64,000 bases of DNA from Hyphomicrobiales bacterium (GTDB taxonomy: Bacteria > Pseudomonadota > Alphaproteobacteria > Rhizobiales > Beijerinckiaceae): NCBI GenBank assembly GCA_027483505.1, contig JAIXUP010000073.1, positions 1-64,000 of the forward strand, read 5' to 3'. Positions 9,707-19,575 of this stretch are shown piece after piece; positions within the stretch are counted from its first letter, which is position 1; each line of letters opens with the position of its first letter. The notes under the pieces were generated by a model. That model did no database searches. It had not been told where the DNA came from and saw only the letters and a list, made by a program, of their open reading frames with translations. The translations under genes and the position numbers were made by a program.

Positions 9707-11068
9707 ATGCGCGAGGTTGACCTGTTCGTGATCGGCGCGGGCTCCGGCGGGACCCGCGCGGCCCGCATTTCAGCCGGGCATGGCGCCAGGGTGATGGTGG
9801 CCGAGGAAGACCGGATTGGCGGCACCTGCGTGATCCGGGGCTGCGTTCCCAAGAAGCTCTATGTCTACGCCAGCCGTTTTGCCGACGACATGTCGGACGC
9901 CGCAGCGTTCGGCTGGACAGTTGCGAAGCCAACCTTCGACTGGGCCACGTTGCGCGATGCCGTCGCGGCGGAGGTCACGCGCCTTTCGGGCCTGTACCGC
10001 AAGGGCCTGAACGGCGCCGGCGTTGAGATTGCCGAGGAACGCGCGGTCATCGCCGGACCCGGCCTCGTGCGGTTGGTCCGGTCCGGCGAAACCATCAGCG
10101 CGCGCCATATCCTGGTCGCGACCGGCGGGCATCCGGTGCTTGAGCCCGTTATCCCCGGCGGCCATCTTGGCATCACCTCGAACGAGGTGTTCCACCTGCC
10201 GGCGCTGCCGAAGCGCATGGCGGTGGTCGGCGGCGGCTATATTGCGCTCGAGTTCGCCTGCGTCTTCGCCCGGCTCGGGGTCGAGATCACACTGATCCAC
10301 CGCGGCGACAACGTCCTGCGCGGCTTCGACGAAGACATACGGACGCGGCTGCGCGACGCGCTCGCCCGCTCCGGGATGACCCTGAAGCTCGGCCACACGA
10401 TCACGCGCATCGATGAAGGCCAGCACGGTGTTCGGCATCTGACCTTGCAGGACGGAACGACGCTCGATGTCGATGCCGTGCTGGTGGCGACAGGTCGCAG
10501 GGCCAACACAACAGGACTTGGCCTCGAAACGGCGGGCATTGCGCTCAATCCGGATGGGTCCATTCCGGTCGATGCGGCGTCGCAGACAATCTGCCCGACG
10601 ATCTATGCCGTCGGCGACGTGACCAACCGTGTCAACCTCACGCCCGTCGCCATTCGCGAAGGGCATGCTGTGGCCGACAGCCTGTTTGGCGGCAAACCAT
10701 GGATGGTGAAGCATTTTCCGATCGCGACCGCAGTGTTCACCACGCCCGAGATCGGCACGATCGGCCTCAGCGAACAGGACGCGGTCAAGGTGGGGCATGC
10801 GGTCACCGTGTTCGACACGCAGTTTCGTCCGATGCGGGCGACCATGACGGGGCGCGAGGACCGCACCTATATGAAACTCGTCGTCGACGCTGACACCGAC
10901 AAGGTGCTTGGCGCGCACATGCTCGGCCCCGATGCCGGCGAGATCATCCAGTCGCTCGGCGTCGCCGTCACCATGGGCGCGACCAAGGCCGATTTCGACC
11001 GCACGATCGCGCTGCATCCAAGCGCCGCCGAGGAATTCGTCACCATGCGCAGCCCGCGCAAGGTTTGA
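9707..11068 (+). CDS. gor: glutathione-disulfide reductase
   Basis: FVIGAGSGGTRAARISAGHGA, GGTCVIRGCVPKKLYVYAS redox motif, AVGDVTNRVNLTPVAIREG, LHPSAAEEFVTM. Confidence 0.95.
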   Translation: MREVDLFVIGAGSGGTRAARISAGHGARVMVAEEDRIGGTCVIRGCVPKKLYVYASRFADDMSDAAAFGWTVAKPTFDWATLRDAVAAEVTRLSGLYRKGLNGAGVEIAEERAVIAGPGLVRLVRSGETISARHILVATGGHPVLEPVIPGGHLGITSNEVFHLPALPKRMAVVGGGYIALEFACVFARLGVEITLIHRGDNVLRGFDEDIRTRLRDALARSGMTLKLGHTITRIDEGQHGVRHLTLQDGTTLDVDAVLVATGRRANTTGLGLETAGIALNPDGSIPVDAASQTICPTIYAVGDVTNRVNLTPVAIREGHAVADSLFGGKPWMVKHFPIATAVFTTPEIGTIGLSEQDAVKVGHAVTVFDTQFRPMRATMTGREDRTYMKLVVDADTDKVLGAHMLGPDAGEIIQSLGVAVTMGATKADFDRTIALHPSAAEEFVTMRSPRKV

Positions 11069-11073
11069 CGCGC

Positions 11074-11105
11074 ACCGGGTCCGCGATGGCGCGGTCCCAC
11101 CCGGT
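11074..11105 (+). terminator. hairpin downstream of gor
   Basis: accgggt...acccggt enclosing ccgcg-atgg-cgcgg, immediately after the gor stop. Confidence 0.5.
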
Positions 11106-11138
11106 TGAATCAGGCTGTGAACAACCCGATTCAATCTG

Positions 11139-11159
11139 TGAGGTGAATGAATCACCTCA
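11139..11159. repeat. 8-bp inverted repeat, gor-eamA intergenic region
   Basis: tgaggtga-atgaa-tcacctca, perfect arms. Confidence 0.45.
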
Positions 11160-11243
11160 TCAAAGAAGATTGGTAAACTTCTGATTCTCCGGGCATAACC
11201 GACGCGACGCTCCTTGTTCGCGCGCCGTTGGACGACATCACGC

Positions 11244-12188
11244 ATGCTCATCGGACTTCTGGCCGGGCTTGGCGCCGGCGCCTTCTGGGGCATGACCTTT
11301 GTCGCGCCGCGCGCGGTCATCCCCTACAGCGAGGTTGATCTGGCGATCCTGCGCTACCTTGCTTTCGGGGCGACCTCGCTGGCCCTGATGGCCATCAGCC
11401 CGCGCTTCCGGCCAGGGGACATCGGACTGCACAAGACGCTGCAGGCGCTGTGGCTCGGCGTCACCGGCTATGTCACCTACTACGTCTTCGTGGCCTTTTC
11501 GGTGCGCCTCTCCGGGCCAGCCATTGCTCCGCTGGTGATCGGCGCGCTGCCCGTGCTGCTTGCGCTTTACGGCAACTGGCAGGAGCCCGTGGTGGCCTGG
11601 CGGCGTCTTGCCTTGCCGCTCGGCCTGATCATCGCCGGACTTGTCGTGATCAACACCGCCACGATCGCGGCCACATCGAACCCCGCGGCGCAGGGCGATG
11701 TCGTGCTCGGCTTCGGGCTGGCCTTGTGTGCGCTTTTCGTCTGGTTCACCTATGCGGTGTCCAATGCGCGGGCCATGCGTGCGCCGGATGCGCCGGGCGC
11801 GCTGGCCTGGACCACGCTTCAGGGGGTCGGCGCCATGGTCGGCGTCCTGCCGATCGTGGTCCTTGCCCCCTTGCTTGGCTGGAGCGAAATTCCGGCGCGC
11901 GGCTTTGGCGGAACGGACGGGACGCGGCTGGTCGCCTGGGCCGTCGTCACCGGCGTGTTCGGTTCGTGGCTCGCCCAGTACTTCTGGACGCTCGCCTCCA
12001 AGCGCCTGCCGCTGGCCCTGTCGGCCCAACTGATCGTCTCCGAGACGGTGTTCGCCCTGATTTATGGCTTTGCCTACGAAGCGCGCGCGCCTTACGCTCA
12101 TGAATGGGCAGGGGCGGCCCTCCTGCTGCTCGGTGTCGTGATCGGCGTCAGGCTGTTTACGGCAAAAGCCGCCACCCAGCCTGCCTGA
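11244..12188 (+). CDS. DMT-family (EamA) transporter
   Basis: ~10 TM segments with the EamA pattern (GAFWGMTFVAPR..., LASKRLPLALSAQLIVSETVFALIYGF). Confidence 0.85.
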   Translation: MLIGLLAGLGAGAFWGMTFVAPRAVIPYSEVDLAILRYLAFGATSLALMAISPRFRPGDIGLHKTLQALWLGVTGYVTYYVFVAFSVRLSGPAIAPLVIGALPVLLALYGNWQEPVVAWRRLALPLGLIIAGLVVINTATIAATSNPAAQGDVVLGFGLALCALFVWFTYAVSNARAMRAPDAPGALAWTTLQGVGAMVGVLPIVVLAPLLGWSEIPARGFGGTDGTRLVAWAVVTGVFGSWLAQYFWTLASKRLPLALSAQLIVSETVFALIYGFAYEARAPYAHEWAGAALLLLGVVIGVRLFTAKAATQPA

Positions 12189-12205
12189 CGAAACGGTGAG
12201 ATTGC

Positions 12206-13330
12206 ATGCCCATCATCTCCTACCTGACCACCATCCGCTTCGACTTCGGAGCCATTCAGCATCTGCCCGAGGACATGGCCGCCGTTGGCATGGCCCGCCC
12301 GCTGCTGATCACCGACAAGGGTGTGAAGGCAGCCGGCATCGCCGACCGGGTTCTGGCGCTGATGCCGTCCGGCAGCGCCGTCTTTGACGAGACGCCCGGC
12401 AATCCGACCGAGGTTGCGGTGGATGCAGCGCTCAGCCTCTACCGCGAGGCGCGTTGCGACGGCGTGGTGGCCCTCGGGGGCGGCTCTGCGCTCGATCTGG
12501 CCAAGGGCGTCGCCCTTCTCGCCACCCATGACGGGCCGCTTCGGCAATACGCCATGATCCTCGGCGGGCTGAAGCTGATGACGCCGGAAGGCGCGCCGAT
12601 GATTGCGATCCCGACCACGTCCGGGACGGGCTCGGAGGTCGGGCGTGGCGCGGTCATCAGCTTCACCGATGGGCGCAAGCTCGTGATTGTCGGCCCCGCG
12701 ATGATGCCAAAGCGGGCGATCTGCGACCCGGAATTGACGCTTGGCCTGCCACCGATGTTGACGGCGGCGACCGGCATGGACGCCCTGACCCACTGCATCG
12801 AATGCTACATCTCCCCGATCGAGAACCCGCCGGCTGGCGCAATCGCCTATGATGGCGCGATCAGGGCGGTCGAGAACCTGCCCCGCGCCGTCCGCAACGG
12901 GCAGGACCGGCAGGCACGTTACGAGATGATGATGGCCTCCATGATGGGCGCCATGGCCTTCCAGAAGGGGCTCGGCGCCGTCCATGCGATGTCCCACGCG
13001 CTGGGTGGTCTGAAACAGGCCCATCTGCACCATGGCACGCTGAACGCCGTGCTTCTGCCTGCCGTGCTGCGCTTCAACGCCCCGGCGGTCGGCGACAGGT
13101 ATGAGCGCCTTGGCCGCGCCTTCGGCTTGCCTGCGAATGTGCCGCTGGACCGCTTCATTGCCGACTTCAGTGCCGGGCTCGGCCTGCCCCCCACACTGTC
13201 CGCGATGGGCGTCAGACGCGAATGGTTCGACGCGGTGGCTGCCAATGCGGTCGAGGACCACACCACGTCGACCAACGCGCGCAAGATCGGCAAGGCTGAC
13301 TATCTCGCTTTGCTGGATGAGAGCTTCTGA
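12206..13330 (+). CDS. iron-containing alcohol dehydrogenase
   Basis: GGGSALDLAKGVAL, PTTSGTGSEV, GMDALTHCIE, AMSHALGG..HHGTLNAV metal-binding motifs. Confidence 0.93.
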   Translation: MPIISYLTTIRFDFGAIQHLPEDMAAVGMARPLLITDKGVKAAGIADRVLALMPSGSAVFDETPGNPTEVAVDAALSLYREARCDGVVALGGGSALDLAKGVALLATHDGPLRQYAMILGGLKLMTPEGAPMIAIPTTSGTGSEVGRGAVISFTDGRKLVIVGPAMMPKRAICDPELTLGLPPMLTAATGMDALTHCIECYISPIENPPAGAIAYDGAIRAVENLPRAVRNGQDRQARYEMMMASMMGAMAFQKGLGAVHAMSHALGGLKQAHLHHGTLNAVLLPAVLRFNAPAVGDRYERLGRAFGLPANVPLDRFIADFSAGLGLPPTLSAMGVRREWFDAVAANAVEDHTTSTNARKIGKADYLALLDESF

Positions 13331-13338
13331 ACGCGCCG

Positions 13339-14007
13339 ATGCAGCCGCGCCTTCTCATCGGAACGGCCGCCATTCCCGGCGGTGAAACCCTCAGGCTGTT
13401 CCAGCGCGGCGACGCGTTCTCGATCATGCTCGATGGCAATGAGCTGATGAACAGCCGCCTCAGCGGCTCGGAGGAGGCGCTGGCCTCGCTCGGTTGCGCC
13501 GCCATTGCAGCCCGCCCTGGCGCCGGGGTTCTGGTCGGGGGCCTCGGCATGGGCTTCACCTTGCGCGCCGTGCTGGCGCTCCTGCCCGCCGATGCGCGCG
13601 TCCTTGTCGCCGAACTCGTCCCGGCGATGGCGGAGTGGGCGCGCGGCCCGATGTCGCCGGTTTTCGGCGGGTGCCTCGACGATCCAAGGGTGCGGATCGA
13701 CATCGCCGACGTGCGCACCGTGATCCGTGCCGGACGCGGCCGCTTTGACGCGATCCTGCTCGATGTCGACAACGGCCCCGATGGGCTGACTGCCGCCAGC
13801 AATGACGCCCTCTACGGCAGGGCCGGGTTGGCAGATGCCCATGCGGCGCTGAAGCCCGCCGGCGCGCTCGCCATCTGGTCGGCCCACCGCGACGACGCCT
13901 TCCGCCAGCGCTTTGAGCGCTCGGGCTTCGCAGTCGTCGAGCATGGGGTGCGGGCGCACGGCAAGCGCGGCGCCAGGCATGTCATCTGGGTCGGCACCAG
14001 GGCCTGA
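13339..14007 (+). CDS. spermidine synthase-like methyltransferase-fold protein
   Basis: VLVGGLGMGFTLRAVLALLPADARVLVAELVP and FDAILLDVDNGP. Confidence 0.78.
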   Translation: MQPRLLIGTAAIPGGETLRLFQRGDAFSIMLDGNELMNSRLSGSEEALASLGCAAIAARPGAGVLVGGLGMGFTLRAVLALLPADARVLVAELVPAMAEWARGPMSPVFGGCLDDPRVRIDIADVRTVIRAGRGRFDAILLDVDNGPDGLTAASNDALYGRAGLADAHAALKPAGALAIWSAHRDDAFRQRFERSGFAVVEHGVRAHGKRGARHVIWVGTRA

Positions 14008-14010
14008 CCG

Positions 14011-14829
14011 TCAGCCGATCGAAAAGGCCCGGCAGCGGTTCCGCACCAGATGGACAAGGCTCAGCGCGGTCAGCTCCGATGAGCGCGGATTGCCTTCCAT
14101 CGGTGCGTTGGCCAGCGTGATCTCGAACCGGCCGAAGGCGCCCTCCGCCACGATGCAATGGCGGTTGGCGCTGCTGTGCGGGTCGGCAATCAGTTCGACG
14201 CGGGTCCCGTCGAGGCCGATCCCGGCAAGCGCCGTCACGACGGTCGCGTTGGCATTCTGCGGGAAACGGGCAGCCGCCTCGCGCGCGCTGCCGGAAAACA
14301 GCACGGTTGCCGTCGTCAGCGCGGCGAGATCGGCCAGCCCCTCCGCCGCCGTTCCGCGCCAGCCGCCAGGCGGCTTGACGATGCGATGCGTGACGGATGT
14401 GAGCGGCAGCACGCTGGCGGCGCTGAGCGCATCCACAGCGCCGATTGAGCCTGACGGAACCGTCAGCCGCCCGCCATGCTGCCCGGCCAGCGTGATCAGC
14501 CGGGCCAGCAACCCATCGTCCGTGAAGGCGCTGGTCGAGGCAACGATGATCTCGCATCCCTCCGTCAACGCAGCCTCTGCCCATGGTCCGACGCTGGCGC
14601 GCCCGGCGGCTTCGAGCACGAGGGCAGGGCGGCACGCGGCGAGATGCGCGGGTTCGGTGATGACAGCGGCGCCCGGCGGCGGCGGAGCGCGCAGCCTGCC
14701 GGGGTCTCGCACGGCGACCGCCACGATCGTGACGGGCAAGGCCATGTCGCAGACCAGTGCGGCAAGCCGCTGGCTGATCGCGCCCCAGCCCACCAGGGCG
14801 AGGCGCAGCGGGCGCTCAGACGCCGACAT
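14011..14829 (-). CDS. nadX: aspartate dehydrogenase
   Basis: LALVGWGAISQRLA, VLEAAG..., IVASTSAFTDDGL, VPSGSIGAVDAL, FPQNANATVVTALAGIGLDGTRVELIADP..NRH. Confidence 0.88.
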   Translation of the reverse strand: MSASERPLRLALVGWGAISQRLAALVCDMALPVTIVAVAVRDPGRLRAPPPPGAAVITEPAHLAACRPALVLEAAGRASVGPWAEAALTEGCEIIVASTSAFTDDGLLARLITLAGQHGGRLTVPSGSIGAVDALSAASVLPLTSVTHRIVKPPGGWRGTAAEGLADLAALTTATVLFSGSAREAAARFPQNANATVVTALAGIGLDGTRVELIADPHSSANRHCIVAEGAFGRFEITLANAPMEGNPRSSELTALSLVHLVRNRCRAFSIG

Positions 14830-15517
14830 GGCGGTGGATCGCCTCGGCATCGCGGTCGAGGTCGGCGCCGGTGCCGGTCCAGACCGTGCGGCCCTTCTCG
14901 ATCACGACATGCCGGTCGGCAAAGCGGCGCAGCACGCTCAGGTTCTTGTCCACGATCAGGATCGACTGTCCCTCTGACTTGAGGGTCGCGAGGCAACTCC
15001 AGATCTCGCCCCGGATCACGGGCGCAAGGCCCTCGGTCGCCTCGTCGAGGATGAGCAGCTTCGGGTTGGTCATCAGCGCGCGCCCCACGGCCAGCATCTG
15101 CTGCTCGCCGCCGGAGAGTGTGTTCGCCATCTGCTGCGTGCGCTCCTTCAGGCGCGGAAACAGGCCGAAAACGCGCTCAAGCGTCCACGGAGGGCTGCGC
15201 TTCAGGCGATTGGCCGCCGTCGCCACCAGATTTTCCTGCACGGTCAGCGTTGGAAACACCTGCCGCCCTTCCGGCACCAGCCCGATGCCGACCCGCGCGA
15301 TCTGCTCGGGCGCACGGCCGGTCAGCGTCATGCCGTCAAAGCTCACCTGTCCGGCACGCGCCTGTGTCAGGCCCATGATGGTCCGGATCGTGGTGGTCTT
15401 GCCCATGCCGTTGCGACCGAGCAGCGTGACCACCTCAGCGTCACCGATGTCGAGGCTGACATCGAACAGGACCTGGCTTTGTCCGTAGGCCGCCTGCAAC
15501 CGTTCGACCCGCAGCAT
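14816..15517 (-). CDS. livF: branched-chain amino acid-type ABC transporter ATP-binding protein
   Basis: LLGRNGMGKTTTIRTIMGL Walker A, LSGGEQQMLAVGRALM signature; LivF-like size and position. Confidence 0.92.
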   Translation of the reverse strand: MLRVERLQAAYGQSQVLFDVSLDIGDAEVVTLLGRNGMGKTTTIRTIMGLTQARAGQVSFDGMTLTGRAPEQIARVGIGLVPEGRQVFPTLTVQENLVATAANRLKRSPPWTLERVFGLFPRLKERTQQMANTLSGGEQQMLAVGRALMTNPKLLILDEATEGLAPVIRGEIWSCLATLKSEGQSILIVDKNLSVLRRFADRHVVIEKGRTVWTGTGADLDRDAEAIHRHVGV

Positions 15518-16266
15518 CAGGCGTCTCCTTCGCCCAGATAGGCGGTCTTGACGTCCGGGTTGGCCTGAATCTCGGCGGCGCTGCCGCTGGCGATGCAGCG
15601 GCCGTAGACCAGCACCGAGATGCGGTCGGCCAGCGCGAACACGGCGTCCATGTCGTGTTCAACCAACAGCATCGCGATCTGCCCCTTCAGGCCTTTCAGG
15701 AGGTCCACCATCTGCGCCGTCTCGACCTGGCCGAGCCCGGCCATCGGCTCATCGAGCAGAAGCAGCCTGGGTTCGCCCGCCAGCGCGATGGCAAGTTCGA
15801 GCTGCTTGCGCTCGCCGTGACTGAGGGAGGCGGCCTTCACGCCGGCGCGGGTCGCAAGGCCGGTGCGTTCCAGCAGCGCCATGGCCGGTCCGGTCAGCCG
15901 CCTGTCGGCGCGGGCCGCGCCGAAGAAGTGGAAGCTGTGGCCGGCATGGGCCTGCACCGCCAGTGCCACATGGTCGAGCGCCGTATAGTCCGGCAGAAGC
16001 TGCGTGATCTGGAAGGTGCGGCCAAGTCCCCTGCGCACACGTGCGGCAGGCTTGAGCCCCGCCATGGGTTCCCCGCCGAAGATGATCTCGCCGCTGTCCG
16101 GGATGATCTCGCCCATCAGCTGGTTGATGATGGTGGTCTTGCCTGCTCCGTTCGGGCCGATCAGCGCATGCAGTTCGCCGGGCTGCACATCAAGGCTGAG
16201 ATGGTCGGTGGCAATCAGCCCACCAAAGCGCTTCACCACCGCGCGGATGTCGAGGATGGCGCTCAT
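15517..16266 (-). CDS. livG: branched-chain amino acid-type ABC transporter ATP-binding protein
   Basis: ALIGPNGAGKTTIINQLMG, SHGERKQLELAIALAGEPRLLLLDEPMAGL; ATGA overlap with livF. Confidence 0.92.
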   Translation of the reverse strand: MSAILDIRAVVKRFGGLIATDHLSLDVQPGELHALIGPNGAGKTTIINQLMGEIIPDSGEIIFGGEPMAGLKPAARVRRGLGRTFQITQLLPDYTALDHVALAVQAHAGHSFHFFGAARADRRLTGPAMALLERTGLATRAGVKAASLSHGERKQLELAIALAGEPRLLLLDEPMAGLGQVETAQMVDLLKGLKGQIAMLLVEHDMDAVFALADRISVLVYGRCIASGSAAEIQANPDVKTAYLGEGDA

Positions 16267-17297
16267 GGCCGCTTCCTCACCAGATCGACGAGCCCCGCCA
16301 GCCCGCCCCGGAAGAACAGGATGATCACGATCAGGATCGGCCCCAGGAACACCTGCCAGCGTTCGGTGTAGGCCGCCAGCACCGTCTCTAGCAGGATCAG
16401 GGCGGCTGAACCGAACAGCGGCCCCAGAAGCGTGCCGGCGCCGCCCAGGATCACCATGACCATCAGTTCGCCCGATTTGGTCCAGTGCATCATGTCCGGG
16501 CTGACAAAGCGGGCGTAATTGGCCCACAGCGCGCCCGCGAGTCCCGCGCCCATGCCGGAGATGACGAAGGCCGCGAGCTTGTAGCGGTAGGTGGACACGC
16601 CGATCGCCGCCATCCGCCGCTCGCCCTGCCGGATTCCGCCCAGCACCAGGCCAAAACGGGAGTTCACGATGCGCCAGACCAGTGCGAAGAACAGCACCAC
16701 GAACACAAGCGTGACGAAGTAGAAGGTCGTGTCGTCGCGCATGTTGAGGTCGAACAGGCCGTTGCGGCGCCGGATGATCAGGCCGTCGTCGCCGCCATAG
16801 CGTTTCAGCGCCACGAACAGGAAGAACAGCATCTGCGCGAAGGCCAGCGTGATCATGATGAACTGCACGCCGGCCGTGCGCAGCGCCAGCGCGCCGATCG
16901 CTGCGGCGAACAGGCCGCTGACGAGGATGGCCGCCGGCAGCGTGATCAGGAACTGGTCCGTGCCCAGCATCAGACCGAACAGGGCCTCGTTGAAGCGATG
17001 ATGATGGAACAGGATGCCGACCGTGTAGCCGCCGATGCCGAAAAAGGCCGCGTGGCCGAAGCTGACAAGGCCGCCGTAGCCGAGCACGAGGTTGAGGCTT
17101 GCGGCGGCGATGGCGTAGATCAGGATGCGTGTCGCCAGCGTCGTCATGGCCGGATTGCCGAGCGCTGCGGCGGCGAAGGGCAGGGCGGCGAGCACGCCGA
17201 GGGCGAGCGCAATGGCGAGGATCGTGCTGCGGCTGCCTGGCTCCACTGGCTCAGCCCCGCGCCGCGAACAGCCCTTGCGGGCGCACGAGAAGCACAA
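16263..17297 (-). CDS. livM: branched-chain amino acid-type ABC transporter permease
   Basis: LNLVLGYGGLVSFGHAAFFGIGGYTVG, LivM hallmark; true start may be downstream of 17297. Confidence 0.9.
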   Translation of the reverse strand: MCFSCARKGCSRRGAEPVEPGSRSTILAIALALGVLAALPFAAAALGNPAMTTLATRILIYAIAAASLNLVLGYGGLVSFGHAAFFGIGGYTVGILFHHHRFNEALFGLMLGTDQFLITLPAAILVSGLFAAAIGALALRTAGVQFIMITLAFAQMLFFLFVALKRYGGDDGLIIRRRNGLFDLNMRDDTTFYFVTLVFVVLFFALVWRIVNSRFGLVLGGIRQGERRMAAIGVSTYRYKLAAFVISGMGAGLAGALWANYARFVSPDMMHWTKSGELMVMVILGGAGTLLGPLFGSAALILLETVLAAYTERWQVFLGPILIVIILFFRGGLAGLVDLVRKRP

Positions 17298-18168
17298 GCG
17301 CCATCAGGACATAGACGCCCATGGAGGACAGCCCGGCGGAGAGGGCGTCCGCCTCCGAGGTGTTCGTCACCAGCCCGCGCATCAGCATGGGCATGAAGGC
17401 CCGCAGCAGCGTGTCGACAATGCCGACGATCAGCGCGCCGAAGAAAGCCCCCTTGATCGAGCCGACGCCGCCGACCACGACGACGACGAAGGTCATGATC
17501 AGGATCTGCTCGCCCATGCCGACCTGCACCGACAGGAGCGGGCCGGCCATCACGCCGGCGAAGCCCGCCAGAAGCGCGCCAAGGCCGAAGACGAGCGTGT
17601 AGAGCAGCCGGATGTCGACCCCGAGCGCGCGCACCATTTCGCGGTGCGTGGCGCCGGCCCGGATCAGCATGCCGAGGCGCGTGCGCGTGATCAGCAGGAA
17701 CAGGCCAAGCGCCAGCATCAGGCCGACGGCGATGATCGTGAGCCGGTACACCGAGTAGGGCACGCCCGGAATGATCTCGACCGCGCCAGACAGGGCAGGC
17801 GGCACGCCGACGAACAGCGGCTGACGCCCGAACAGGATCGTCACCAGTTCGTTGAGGAACAGGATCAGCCCGTAGGTCGCCAGCACCTGATCGAGATGGT
17901 CGCGGTCATACAGCCGCCGGATGACGATGTATTCGATGATGATCCCGGTCAGCCCGGCAGCAGCGAGGCCTGCCGGGACGGCCAGGAGGAAGGAGCCGGT
18001 GGCCTTGGCTGTAAGCGCGCCGGCATAGGCTCCGACCATGTAGAGCGCGCCATGGGCCAGGTTGATGATGCCCATGATGCCGAAGATCAGCGTCAGGCCG
18101 GCCGCCAGAAGGAACAGCGTCACGCCAAGCTGTAGGCCGTTGAGCAACTGTTCAAGGACAAGCGTCAT
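17251..18168 (-). CDS. livH: branched-chain amino acid-type ABC transporter permease
   Basis: LNGLQLGVTLFLLAAGLTLIFGIMGIINLAHGALYMVGAYAG. Confidence 0.93.
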   Translation of the reverse strand: MTLVLEQLLNGLQLGVTLFLLAAGLTLIFGIMGIINLAHGALYMVGAYAGALTAKATGSFLLAVPAGLAAAGLTGIIIEYIVIRRLYDRDHLDQVLATYGLILFLNELVTILFGRQPLFVGVPPALSGAVEIIPGVPYSVYRLTIIAVGLMLALGLFLLITRTRLGMLIRAGATHREMVRALGVDIRLLYTLVFGLGALLAGFAGVMAGPLLSVQVGMGEQILIMTFVVVVVGGVGSIKGAFFGALIVGIVDTLLRAFMPMLMRGLVTNTSEADALSAGLSSMGVYVLMALVLLVRPQGLFAARG

Positions 18169-18241
18169 GGATCATCTGTCATGGCGAGCGCGGCAGGCAG
18201 CGCCGCCAGCCGGCGCCGCACAGGATGTCATGGCATCGGAG

Positions 18242-18261
18242 GTGCATGCGCGCGCATGCAC
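18242..18261. repeat. 20-bp perfect palindrome between SBP and livH
   Basis: gtgcatgcgcgcgcatgcac, identical to its reverse complement. Confidence 0.7.
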
Positions 18262-18267
18262 AAGCGC

Positions 18268-19455
18268 TTACAGCTTGCAGGAAGCCGCGTAGCTGTCGCC
18301 GTGGTTCTCCAGCACCTTCTTGCCGGTCTTGAGCTCAAGCTGCCCGGCGGCGTTGCGTTCGACCTTGAGGGCATGCCAGTCCTGAATTGGGTGCTGGTTC
18401 GGCCCGAACTTGAAGTTGCCGCGCAGCGACTTGAAGTCGGCCTTGAGCATCGCCGTCCGGAACGCGTCCTGATTGGCGATGTTCCCGTTGGTCTGGCGCA
18501 GCGCCGCGCCGATCGCCAGCGCGGTGTCGTAGCCCTGGCTGGCGTAATAGGTCGGGGTGCGGTTGTACTTGGCCCGGAAGGCGGCAACGAAGGCCTGGTT
18601 CTGCGGGTTGTCGAAGTCGACGTTCCAGTGCGACGTGACGTTCACGCCCACGGCGGCGTCGCCGACGGCTGCGAGGGTGGTGTGGTCGAGCGATGGCGCA
18701 GCCACGACCATCGGAATGCGGCCGAGCAAGCCCGCCTGCTGGTACTGGCGCAGGAAGGCGATGCCCAGTCCGCCGGGATGGAACTGGAACACCACATCCG
18801 GATTGGCGGCGCGGATCGCGGCCATCTCCGCGGCGAAATCGGTCTGGTCGAGGCGGGTGAACTGCTCGCCGGCGATCTTGCCGCGGAACATCCGCTTGAA
18901 GCCGGCAAGCGCATCCTGACCGGCCTGGTAGTTCGGCGACAGGATGAAGGCGTTCTGGTAGCCGAGCTCCGAGGCCGAGCGGCCGGCTGACTCATGCAGC
19001 GAGTCGTTCTGCCAGGAGATGACAAAATAGTTCTTGTGGCACTCACGGCCGGCAAAGTTCGAGGGGCCTGCATTGGGCGAGACGTAGATTCCGCCGCCGT
19101 CCAGAATGTCGGGAGCGGTTGCGCCCAGCACGTTCGAGAACACGATGCCGGAAAACAGCCTGATGCCGTCATTGCGCAGCATGCGCTCGGCGATCGATTT
19201 GCCCTGGCCGGGGCGCAGGGCGTCATCCTCGACGATCGCCTGCACGGCCACGCCGCCGAGCTTGCCGCCCTCGCTGTCGATGGCGAGCTGGAATGCGTCG
19301 CGGATGTCCTGACCAAGATAGCCGGCCGGGCCCGACAGGGTGGTGATGAAGCCGATGCGTACCGGCGCTCCGGCGCCCTGCGCGCGCAGGATCGAGGGGG
19401 CGGCCATCGTTGCGGCGCCGGCTGCGCTGGCGAGCAGGAAATCGCGTCTCTTCAT
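18268..19455 (-). CDS. ABC transporter substrate-binding protein (Peripla_BP_6-like)
   Basis: Tat-like MKRRDFLLASAAGAATMAAPSILRAQ; VRIGFITTLSGPAGYLGQDIRDAFQLAIDS. Confidence 0.92.
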   Translation of the reverse strand: MKRRDFLLASAAGAATMAAPSILRAQGAGAPVRIGFITTLSGPAGYLGQDIRDAFQLAIDSEGGKLGGVAVQAIVEDDALRPGQGKSIAERMLRNDGIRLFSGIVFSNVLGATAPDILDGGGIYVSPNAGPSNFAGRECHKNYFVISWQNDSLHESAGRSASELGYQNAFILSPNYQAGQDALAGFKRMFRGKIAGEQFTRLDQTDFAAEMAAIRAANPDVVFQFHPGGLGIAFLRQYQQAGLLGRIPMVVAAPSLDHTTLAAVGDAAVGVNVTSHWNVDFDNPQNQAFVAAFRAKYNRTPTYYASQGYDTALAIGAALRQTNGNIANQDAFRTAMLKADFKSLRGNFKFGPNQHPIQDWHALKVERNAAGQLELKTGKKVLENHGDSYAASCKL

Positions 19456-19575
19456 GGTACTCTCCTCACCTGGGCGGGCTTGATGCCGCCCTTTCCCGAT
19501 CATCAGGTGGCAGAAGACGTCAGCCCCCGCACCGTTACGCTATACAAGGACTTCGCATCGCGGATGGCAAGTGGT

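Noticed and set aside
17125-18135. 336-aa plus-strand ORF opposite livH/livM
   Set aside because: Same His/Asp/Gln-rich shadow pattern over a hydrophobic membrane gene.
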